Assembly: GCA_043763625.1 (NCBI GenBank)
Contig: JAYULL010000135.1
Coordinates: 1-8,133 of the forward strand
Length of the DNA stretch: 8,133 nucleotides
Direction of reading: 5' to 3'
From: Rubrolithibacter sp043763625
GTDB taxonomy: Bacteria > Bacteroidota > Bacteroidia > Sphingobacteriales > Sphingobacteriaceae
Part shown: in pieces, positions 1 through 5,232 of the stretch
Layout: each line of letters opens with the position of its first letter
How positions within the stretch are numbered: the first letter of the stretch is position 1
Notes under the pieces: model-generated
The model's input: the letters and a program-made list of their open reading frames with translations, nothing else
Databases searched by the model: none
Told to the model about the DNA's origin: nothing
Made by a program: the position numbers and the translations under genes

Positions 1-49
1 ACGCAGGTAGGTAAAACGCAATACCCATAGAGGCTAAAAAACTACCAAA

Positions 50-102
50 GGTTCCGTGCAACCGGGGATTCATTGGTGGTGCTACGCACCCAACGAATCC
101 CT
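50..102. repeat. REP-like imperfect palindrome at the end of the membrane-protein gene
   Basis: The arms GGGATTC (65-71) and GAATCCC (95-101) pair. Inside them TTGG (73-76) pairs with CCAA (90-93), and GTGC (79-82) pairs with GCAC (86-89), around a three-base loop. A two-base bulge (77-78) and one A/C mismatch (a G-U wobble in minus-strand RNA) interrupt the stem. A weaker dyad GGTT/AACC (50-63) sits beside it. The hairpin begins at the last base of the stop codon of the minus-strand gene, so it forms in the 3' end of that transcript. No T-run follows the stem directly; on the minus strand the nearest is a T6 at 36-41, more than 20 bases away. That makes a classical intrinsic terminator doubtful. 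From general knowledge, similar small dyads (GGTGC-TAC-GCACC type) recur between genes in Bacteroidota; that this is one of a dispersed family is inference. Confidence 0.55.
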
Positions 103-595
103 AGATGTTAGCGGTAGTATTTCTAAGCTTCTTCGCTAAAATTAGGAGTGTTCCTATTGATAGGACAAGCATGCTAAATAGCCATAAATAATAACCTGAC
201 TCCAGACGAGTAATCGCCGCTTGTCTTCCGTTTTCAGAAATTAAAATATGTTTCCAATAAGCGAAAGATGCCGCTAGAATTAGCGAACCGAAACTTGTCA
301 AGACAGCGGTGGATTTTTGCTTCCAAAAGAGAATAACGGTTAAAAAGTATAGAGGATTAGCGAGCCATACGATCCATTCGAGAAGACCTCCTCCTAGAAT
401 TGAAAGTCCGCCAATAATTAACAAAAACAGTGACTGCTGCTTCCCAAATTCCGCCTGATCTTTAAAGGAAAAAGCGTCTTGAGTTAGTGATATTAGGAAT
501 AACAAAAAACTGCAACCCACTATCCATGCTGTTAACTTCTTTAGACTGTTCGTTGATTCCACTATCTGAATTGAGAGTATTTGTAATATTGCCAC
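101..595 (-). CDS. Small hypothetical integral membrane protein
   Basis: This 164-residue protein is very hydrophobic. Likely membrane segments lie near residues 21-39, 55-71, 72-91, 96-114 and 134-155, with a short charged tail (KKLRN) at the C-terminus. Two patterns, W-L-A-N-P-L around residues 77-82 and the E-N-G...S-G-Y-Y-L-W-L stretch around 121-139, resemble a family of small unnamed Bacteroidota membrane proteins as I remember it; no function is known to me. The start is uncertain. The longest frame opens with GTG at 593-595, a second in-frame GTG lies at 560-562 (residue 12), and neither has a Shine-Dalgarno site. The gene follows the PorG-like gene on the same strand with a 72-base gap, so it may be its own unit or a readthrough partner. 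Its stop touches a palindrome at 65-101, and the frame stays open beyond the stop to the window edge (see findings). Confidence 0.65.
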   Translation of the reverse strand: MAILQILSIQIVESTNSLKKLTAWIVGCSFLLFLISLTQDAFSFKDQAEFGKQQSLFLLIIGGLSILGGGLLEWIVWLANPLYFLTVILFWKQKSTAVLTSFGSLILAASFAYWKHILISENGRQAAITRLESGYYLWLFSMLVLSIGTLLILAKKLRNTTANI

Positions 596-603
596 TAACT
601 AGT

Positions 604-631
604 ATCTATATGCACCTACTTGCATCTATAT
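604..631. repeat. Pair of 8-bp direct repeats, ATCTATAT
   Basis: ATCTATAT occurs at 604-611 and again at 624-631, exactly 20 bp apart and therefore on the same face of the helix. The pair lies just upstream of the GTG start of the small membrane protein, between it and the PorG-like gene. Paired sites at two-turn spacing could form an operator, but the sequence is AT-rich and the match could be chance. Confidence 0.3.
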
Positions 632-646
632 TTCATATTAGTACTA

Positions 647-654
647 CAATTATA
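647..654 (-). promoter_or_regulatory. Weak -7-like element upstream of the small membrane protein
   Basis: Read on the minus strand this is TATAATTG, one mismatch from the Bacteroidota -7 consensus TAnnTTTG. It ends about 51 bases before the GTG at 595. A second one-mismatch site, TATACTTG, lies at 672-679 inside the end of the upstream gene. I see no convincing -33 TTTG box at the usual spacing, so this is only a candidate for independent transcription of the small membrane-protein gene. Confidence 0.2.
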
Positions 655-667
655 CCTCTTCCCGCTA

Positions 668-1471
668 TCACCAAGTATAACACTTATCCGAGAGGAACGT
701 AAAACTGATTCCTGCACCTACAAAAAAGTAAGTGTCGTGCGGGCGGTAGTCGCCGCGTTGAGTTCCGGGAAAACCAAGATTTACGCCTTCATTAACTTCG
801 CCGGAGCGGTCGGAAAGAGTATAAGCTATCGGGTTGACTAATTTACCGGGATCGGGATATTTACCGCTTACATCGTCTAAATAATCGGTAAAGGCCGTTC
901 GATAACCGATCTCGCCGATCAAACTCCAGCTTTTAAACAAATTGCATTTAACTCCGGCGCCGAAAGGAACGGCGAAAGAATAGGTTTTGTAACTGTTGTT
1001 CGGGGCTTGCCCTTCGGTTGCAAATAAATTCAGCTCGTAAGTATTACCGTCAAAACCGACAGTACGGGGATTAAACGATACTAGGCTAAACCCGGTGAAA
1101 AGAAATGGTGTATATCGTTTTTTACTTACCGACGGAATGTAATTAAAGAAATTAAGCTCTGCCTGAAGCGAAAGCTCATTTATCGGGGTAAAAAAACTGA
1201 GGTTACGCAGTTTGAATTGATCGTTGCCGGAGTTTGCATCGGAAGCAGCAATTTCGCCATGCAAAACACTGAGTTTTATTGACCAATAAGGATCAATATT
1301 CCGCTTAAAGAAGCCCCCGTATGCTAATCTGTTCACTTGATAGGGCCTTATTGGATTTAAATCGCCCATATAACCTGAGCCTCCGGCAAATCCTCCCAGC
1401 TCCCAAGTTTGGGCAAAAAGCGAATTAGGAATAAAAAGAAAAATCCAACCTGCGACGAAGTATTTTAGCAT
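668..1471 (-). CDS. porG: PorG-like (DUF6089-type) outer-membrane beta-barrel protein, T9SS candidate
   Basis: The 267-residue product starts with a Sec signal peptide: K3, a hydrophobic core at 5-18, and a cleavage site near A20-Q21. The rest alternates short amphipathic strands and ends in an aromatic residue (W267), as outer-membrane barrels folded by BamA often do. The stretch T-A-F-T-D-Y-L-D-D-V-S-G-K-Y at residues 192-205 is typical of DUF6089 barrels. In Porphyromonas gingivalis the family member PorG (PG0189) binds the PorK/PorN rings of the type IX secretion system and is encoded with uppS and bamA. Placement six bases after NAD kinase matches the order I remember for many Bacteroidota. 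Assignment to PorG itself rather than a paralogue is inference from family and position. The uppS-bamA genes that usually follow are not found downstream here. Confidence 0.8.
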   Translation of the reverse strand: MLKYFVAGWIFLFIPNSLFAQTWELGGFAGGSGYMGDLNPIRPYQVNRLAYGGFFKRNIDPYWSIKLSVLHGEIAASDANSGNDQFKLRNLSFFTPINELSLQAELNFFNYIPSVSKKRYTPFLFTGFSLVSFNPRTVGFDGNTYELNLFATEGQAPNNSYKTYSFAVPFGAGVKCNLFKSWSLIGEIGYRTAFTDYLDDVSGKYPDPGKLVNPIAYTLSDRSGEVNEGVNLGFPGTQRGDYRPHDTYFFVGAGISFTFLSDKCYTW

Positions 1472-1477
1472 CGGGTT

Positions 1478-2359
1478 TTAGTAGTTACGAGAATCAATCC
1501 CCCAAAGTAACTTATTCCTCAACGTTGATAAATAGGTTTCATTATTTAGGCGGATTAAATTGATGTTGAAATCCGACTTGCGAACGCTGAATTTTATGGA
1601 ACTGTCCGTTATTTCTGTCCGAGAATCGCAGGACAACAGGTATTTAGAGCTACGCCCTTCTATCTCGAACGACAATACGTTTGAGTCTGAAATTATAACC
1701 GGCCTCACGTTTAAGTTGTGGGGCGAAATAGGCGTAATAACAAAGTTTTCGGACTGCGGAAAAACAATTGGTCCGCCGCAACTGAGCGAATAAGCGGTAG
1801 AGCCTGTGGGAGTTGCAACGATCAATCCGTCGGCCCAATACGAGTTCAGGTATTCGTTGTTAAGGTAAGCGTGGATAATCATCATGGCCGAATTATCTCG
1901 GCGATGAATGGTGATGTCGTTAAGGGCAAAATTCTCGTCGCCGAACAAGCTGCGTTCGCAATCAACACGGATTAAATCGCGGGTGTCTAAAGTATATTCG
2001 CGCTTTAGCAGACTCTGAATGGCCGGTTTTATATCGCTTTTATTTATACTGGCCAAAAATCCCAGCCTCCCGAAATTTATACCGATAATAGGAATTTGCG
2101 AATCGCGAACCAGCGTAACCGTATCAAGCATGGTTCCGTCGCCGCCAAGGCTGATTAACACATCAACCTGCCCTTTAAGCTCTTGGTAATTTTTAAAGAT
2201 CTCGAGTTTTTTGGGAAAGAATATTTTGCCGGAAATAAATTGTTGAAACTTATCGAAAATTACAATCTCTATAGAGTATTCTGCTAGAGTATCAAAAATT
2301 TGCTGCACGTAAGGCAAGGCCGCAGTGCCGAATTCCCTGCCGTATATAGCTATCTTCAT
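1478..2359 (-). CDS. nadK: NAD kinase
   Basis: This cytosolic enzyme phosphorylates NAD+ at the 2'-hydroxyl of its adenosine ribose, using ATP or polyphosphate, to make NADP+. The 293-residue length is normal for the family. The signature glycine-rich motif G-G-D-G-T is at residues 72-76, with D74 the expected catalytic aspartate. The N-D pair of the second motif is at 147-148 (A-L-N-D-I-T). The D-G-L-I-V-A-T-P-T-G-S-T-A-Y block, for nucleotide and substrate binding, is at 177-190, and I-T-P-I-S-P-H-N-L is at 208-216. The ATG at 2357-2359 gives the usual M-K-I-A-I-Y-G opening beta strand. It is the third gene of a tight operon, 14 bases after the CBS-domain gene and six before the porG-like gene. 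It is intact, with no missing key residue that I can see. Confidence 0.97.
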   Translation of the reverse strand: MKIAIYGREFGTAALPYVQQIFDTLAEYSIEIVIFDKFQQFISGKIFFPKKLEIFKNYQELKGQVDVLISLGGDGTMLDTVTLVRDSQIPIIGINFGRLGFLASINKSDIKPAIQSLLKREYTLDTRDLIRVDCERSLFGDENFALNDITIHRRDNSAMMIIHAYLNNEYLNSYWADGLIVATPTGSTAYSLSCGGPIVFPQSENFVITPISPHNLNVRPVIISDSNVLSFEIEGRSSKYLLSCDSRTEITDSSIKFSVRKSDFNINLIRLNNETYLSTLRNKLLWGIDSRNY

Positions 2360-2373
2360 TCTAATGTTCTTAA

Positions 2374-3042
2374 TTAGAAACTGAGGTAATTCATTAGTTG
2401 ATCGTATCGGTCGCCGTTGTCGTTATCGTTTTTTATATCATTAAAGGTTTCTTTAACAACATAATTATAACGGGTAAATGCAGCAACAATGGGCGAAATA
2501 TCGCGGTGATTTAGTTTAAGAGTAACCTCGAGTCGGGTAGAATCTTCGAACGATCGAATGTAAGAACTCAAAATTTGCGAGTTGTTAGATTCTACTATTT
2601 GAGCAATATGCGAGAGGGAATTCTCGCGACTACTGACTTCAAGAACAATGATTCCGCCGGGTTCTTTAACCGACAAGGTTTGGGCAATAAATTCGATAAT
2701 GGTATTGACTGAAATCAAACCCAGATAATTAAGCCGTGCGTCGAGAACCGGCAAAACACTCAGGCTTTTTTCGTTCATCATCCTCACTATATCGTAAACA
2801 TGCCGATTTTCGTCAACGTATCGATCAACAGTAGTTAAAGGTAAGTCCAAGCTACCTACAGGGGAATTGTAATCCGCCACTTCGATCAAATCCTCATCTG
2901 AAATTAATCCAAGAAACTGAACCTCATTAACAACGGGTAAATGGCTTACGCGAAACTCTGCCATTCGGTCCAATACCTTTTGAACCGTATCAGAAGTTTT
3001 AACCGGCGGAACCACATCAGCTAACATCTCGCGTGCAACCAT
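2374..3042 (-). CDS. CBS-domain pair protein with ACT-like C-terminal region
   Basis: This 222-residue soluble protein has two CBS domains, at about residues 3-56 and 70-124. Each carries the typical hydrophobic beta-strand ending: R-V-S-H-L-P-V-V in the first and S-L-S-V-L-P-V-L-D in the second. Residues 129-200 form an ACT-like alpha/beta module (V-L-E-V-S-S-R-E-N-S-L-S-H-I-A followed by a predicted R-L-E-V-T-L-K-L strand). CBS pairs usually bind adenosyl nucleotides (AMP, ATP, SAM, NAD-type ligands) and act as sensors. No attached enzyme is present, so this is a stand-alone regulatory protein. Its ATG abuts the TAG of the upstream hydrolase gene with no bases between, which suggests translational coupling. 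The NAD kinase follows 14 bases later. A role in sensing nucleotides for that kinase is possible, but rests only on gene order. Confidence 0.9.
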   Translation of the reverse strand: MVAREMLADVVPPVKTSDTVQKVLDRMAEFRVSHLPVVNEVQFLGLISDEDLIEVADYNSPVGSLDLPLTTVDRYVDENRHVYDIVRMMNEKSLSVLPVLDARLNYLGLISVNTIIEFIAQTLSVKEPGGIIVLEVSSRENSLSHIAQIVESNNSQILSSYIRSFEDSTRLEVTLKLNHRDISPIVAAFTRYNYVVKETFNDIKNDNDNGDRYDQLMNYLSF

Positions 3043-3807
3043 CTATTTTAATAATATTCTTGTTAAAAACCTGTTCAGATATATGTTAAACTCCTCCGGC
3101 TGCTCCATCATAGGAGCGTGGCCGCACTTATCAACCCAATTCAATTCGGAGTTGGGGAGCAACTGATGAAACTCTTCTGCCACTTCCGGCGGAGTTACTC
3201 TATCGTTCTTTCCCCATATTAACGAAACCGGTATGGTTATCTTATACAAATCTTTTGACATGTTATGCCTAATGGCCGATTTTGCCATGGCCAATATTCT
3301 AATTACACGATTTCTATCGTTAACGGTAGCAAAAACCTCATCTACCAATTCTTTCGTAGCCGTAGCCGGATCGAAGAAGGTAAATTCCGTTTTCTCTTTT
3401 ATGAAATCGTAACTTTCTCTTCGAGGAAAAGAACCCCCGAACGAGTTCTCATATAATCCCGAACTACCGGCCAAAATCAAGGCTTTTACATCTTCAGGGT
3501 GCGATATGGTAAGTATTAAGGCTACATGACCGCCCAAAGAATTCCCTAACAACGTTACTTGGTCAAGCTTTTTGAACTTTATAAATTTATGTACGTGTTT
3601 GGCTAAACTTTTTACGCCTGTTGTTAAAAGAGGCATTTCGTAAATCGGGAGCATCGGGATTATAACACGATAGCGGGATCGAAATTCCAGAATTACCTTT
3701 TCCCAATTGCTTAAAGCCCCCATCAATCCATGAAGTAATAACAGTACCTGACCTTGACCTTCTTCAATGTACTTAAACCCGTTTTCTTCTTTTACCGGAA
3801 ACTCCAT
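3043..3807 (-). CDS. Alpha/beta-hydrolase fold protein
   Basis: The 254-residue protein has the full alpha/beta-hydrolase catalytic set. The oxyanion motif H-G is at residues 26-27 in L-L-L-L-H-G-L-M-G. The nucleophile elbow G-N-S-L-G-G is at 88-93 with S90 as nucleophile. The acid is D202 in G-K-N-D-R-V-T-P-P, and the histidine is H230 in C-G-H-A-P-M-M-E-Q-P-E. The cap region (about 115-185) is variable and does not reveal a substrate; esterases, MhpC-type C-C hydrolases and related enzymes all share this pattern. There is no signal peptide, so it should be cytosolic. It is the first gene of the operon with the CBS protein, NAD kinase and PorG-like barrel, and its stop directly touches the next start. 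The 68 bases upstream (3808-3875) are AT-rich and I see no exact TAnnTTTG element there. Confidence 0.92.
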   Translation of the reverse strand: MEFPVKEENGFKYIEEGQGQVLLLLHGLMGALSNWEKVILEFRSRYRVIIPMLPIYEMPLLTTGVKSLAKHVHKFIKFKKLDQVTLLGNSLGGHVALILTISHPEDVKALILAGSSGLYENSFGGSFPRRESYDFIKEKTEFTFFDPATATKELVDEVFATVNDRNRVIRILAMAKSAIRHNMSKDLYKITIPVSLIWGKNDRVTPPEVAEEFHQLLPNSELNWVDKCGHAPMMEQPEEFNIYLNRFLTRILLK

Positions 3808-3875
3808 AGATGTTTTACCCTGTAATATTCTTTAATTTCAGTTGATAAATAATTTTTTACTATAATAACAATAAT

Positions 3876-4325
3876 TTAAGAAAGAAGCTCTTTAACTACT
3901 TCTGAAATCGTTTTTCCGTCGGCTTTACCGGCAAGTTCTTTATTTGCGGCTCCCATAACTTTTCCCATGTCTTTAATTGAACTCGCTCCGGTATTGGAAA
4001 TAATTCCTGCAACAAGAGCTTTAACTTCGTCGCGTTCCATTTGTTTCGGCAAGAAAGCTTCTATAACTTCCATCTCTTCTGCCTCCACTTTGTACAAATC
4101 TTCGCGGTTTTGAGCCCTATAAATATCGGCAGACTCTTTACGCTGCTTCATTAATTTCTGTAAAACTTTAATCTCGGCTTCCCGGGTAAGATCCTCTCCG
4201 GCACCTTTTTCGGTTTTAGCTAAAAGTATTGCAGCTTTTACGGCCCGCAAACCTCTAAGTTTAGCTTCTTGTTTTGCCAGCATGGCCGCCTTTATTTCCT
4301 GATCTATTGTTTGTTGAAGAGACAT
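3876..4325 (-). CDS. GatB/YqeY-domain protein
   Basis: This 149-residue soluble protein is a stand-alone YqeY domain of the usual length (about 147-150 residues). Characteristic stretches are L-R-A-V-K-A-A-I at residues 26-33, K-Q-R-K-E-S-A-D-I-Y at 60-69, and E-E-M-E-V-I-E-A-F-L-P-K-Q at 83-95. Further on comes S-I-K-D-M-G-K-V-M at 116-124, followed by the D-G-K-T-I-S-E-V-V-K-E-L-L end. The domain is shared with the C-terminal, tRNA-interacting part of GatB, subunit B of Asp/Glu-tRNA amidotransferase. The role of the free form is not firmly established, and tRNA binding is only presumed. It stands alone between a 68-base gap downstream and a 91-base gap upstream. Its 5' leader is A/C-rich with no Shine-Dalgarno site. 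No catalytic motif is expected in this family. Confidence 0.95.
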   Translation of the reverse strand: MSLQQTIDQEIKAAMLAKQEAKLRGLRAVKAAILLAKTEKGAGEDLTREAEIKVLQKLMKQRKESADIYRAQNREDLYKVEAEEMEVIEAFLPKQMERDEVKALVAGIISNTGASSIKDMGKVMGAANKELAGKADGKTISEVVKELLS

Positions 4326-4362
4326 GTGGGTTTGTTTATTGTGTTTTGTTTTGTTATTTGAT
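4326..4362 (-). promoter_or_regulatory. A/C-rich, Shine-Dalgarno-free leader of the YqeY gene
   Basis: Just before the ATG at 4323-4325 the minus strand is almost entirely A and C (for example CAAAACAAAAC at 4344-4354), with hardly any G. Such a leader cannot fold on itself and has no AGGAGG-like site. Unstructured A-rich leaders support translation initiation in Bacteroidota, where Shine-Dalgarno use is weak. Function here is inferred from composition only. Confidence 0.4.
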
Positions 4363-4364
4363 TT

Positions 4365-4413
4365 AGCTGTCAGCTTAAAGCTATCAGCTATGAGCTTTTT
4401 TACTTTTTACTTC
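4365..4413. repeat. Heptanucleotide tandem tract, (AGCTNNN)5 then (TTACTTY)2
   Basis: Reading the plus strand in steps of seven from 4365 gives AGCTGTC, AGCTTAA, AGCTATC, AGCTATG and AGCTTTT, then TTACTTT and TTACTTC in the same phase. The tract stops just short of the SDR stop codon at 4417-4419. Because AGCT is self-complementary, 4364-4390 can also fold into a hairpin: TAGCTG pairs with CAGCTA and AGCTT with AAGCT, with an internal 2x2 mismatch. It lies downstream of the SDR gene and upstream of the YqeY leader. There is no T-run after the hairpin in the minus-strand direction, so it does not look like an intrinsic terminator. One unit contains TAGCTTTA on the minus strand (4376-4383), a one-mismatch -7-like site. 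Confidence 0.65.
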
Positions 4414-4416
4414 TTT

Positions 4417-5175
4417 TTAACTTCTAAAAATATTCGTCGCGGTTGCTTGTGCCGTCGGCATAATCGTAAGTTCGTTAATGTTTACGTGAGCAGGTAAGGT
4501 TGCGGAATAAAAAATTACATCAGCCACGTCTTGAGCTGTTAAAGGTTGAAATCCTTCGTAAACTCTTTTTGCCCGCTCTTTATCACCTTTAAAACGCACT
4601 TCCGAAAACTCGGTTTCTACCGCCCCGGGATGAATGCCGGTAACCTTTATCCCGTAAGAAAGCAAATCAATACGCATAGCTTTATTTAACGCATCAACAG
4701 CATGCTTGGTTGCGCAATATACATTTCCGTTCGGATAAACTTCTTTTCCGGCAATTGAACCGAGATTTATAATATGTCCGGCGTTTCGGGCAATCATCCA
4801 ATTTGAAACAATTTTTGCCACATAAATAAGGCCCTTAATATTTGTGTCGATCATGGTGTCCCAATCGCCGAAGCTACCGTTTTGTATCGGGTCTAAACCT
4901 TGACTTAAACCGGCATTGTTAATTAAAACATCTACCTGCTTTAAATTTTCGGGGAGAGATTCGAGCCGGTCTTCTACTTCCCGGCTATTTCTTACATCAA
5001 AATCAAGATTTATCACTTCTATCGAAAATTCTTGTTGAAGCTCTTGAGACAGCTTTTCGAGTCGATCTTTTCGTCTCCCGGTGAGGATCAGATTAAAATT
5101 TTGTGCTGCAAAAGTTCGGGCACAAGCTTCGCCTATTCCTGCCGTTGCACCGGTAATTAATGCAAGTTTATTCAT
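4417..5175 (-). CDS. Short-chain dehydrogenase/reductase, YdfG-like
   Basis: The 252-residue protein is a classical SDR with a Rossmann fold. The cofactor motif T-G-A-T-A-G-I-G is at residues 8-15. G-R-R at 33-35 after the second strand favours NADP(H). N-N-A-G is at 86-89, and the catalytic set N112, S140, Y153 and K157 (Y-C-A-T-K) is complete. P-G-A-V-E-T at 183-188 is the post-catalytic turn. The M-P-T-A-Q-A near the C-terminus is typical of the YdfG group, which in Escherichia coli oxidises L-allo-threonine, serine and 3-hydroxy acids with NADP+. The substrate here cannot be read from sequence. It is cytosolic. The gene follows porT on the same strand with a 57-base gap containing only a weak promoter candidate, so co-transcription is possible. 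Confidence 0.93.
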   Translation of the reverse strand: MNKLALITGATAGIGEACARTFAAQNFNLILTGRRKDRLEKLSQELQQEFSIEVINLDFDVRNSREVEDRLESLPENLKQVDVLINNAGLSQGLDPIQNGSFGDWDTMIDTNIKGLIYVAKIVSNWMIARNAGHIINLGSIAGKEVYPNGNVYCATKHAVDALNKAMRIDLLSYGIKVTGIHPGAVETEFSEVRFKGDKERAKRVYEGFQPLTAQDVADVIFYSATLPAHVNINELTIMPTAQATATNIFRS

Positions 5176-5190
5176 AGCGCATTTTTGAAT

Positions 5191-5198
5191 CGAAACTA
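5191..5198 (-). promoter_or_regulatory. Weak -7-like element upstream of the SDR gene
   Basis: On the minus strand this reads TAGTTTCG, one mismatch from TAnnTTTG, and ends 15 bases before the ATG at 5173-5175. No -33 TTTG box stands at the right distance. It is the only candidate in the 57-base porT-SDR gap and could equally be chance. Confidence 0.25.
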
Positions 5199-5232
5199 GG
5201 CATTTAAATGATTAAGACGGTTCATCAATCTT

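Noticed and set aside
65..101. Intrinsic terminator for the membrane-protein gene
   Set aside because: The stem is interrupted and no T-run follows it directly in the direction of transcription; it is better described as a REP-like palindrome.
487..841. Plus-strand open frames of about 70 codons across the membrane-protein/porG junction
   Set aside because: They run antisense to the ends of two better-supported genes, show no recognisable motif and have no promoter or ribosome site.
1560..1975. Open frames on both strands inside nadK
   Set aside because: They lie wholly within an intact NAD kinase gene in other frames and have no domain signature.
3808..3875. Promoter or terminator between the YqeY and hydrolase genes
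   Set aside because: The stretch is AT-rich but holds neither a TAnnTTTG match nor a stable dyad that I can defend.
4364..4390. Intrinsic terminator downstream of the SDR gene
   Set aside because: The hairpin has an internal mismatch and is followed by A-rich sequence on the minus strand; the heptad repeat explains its pairing.
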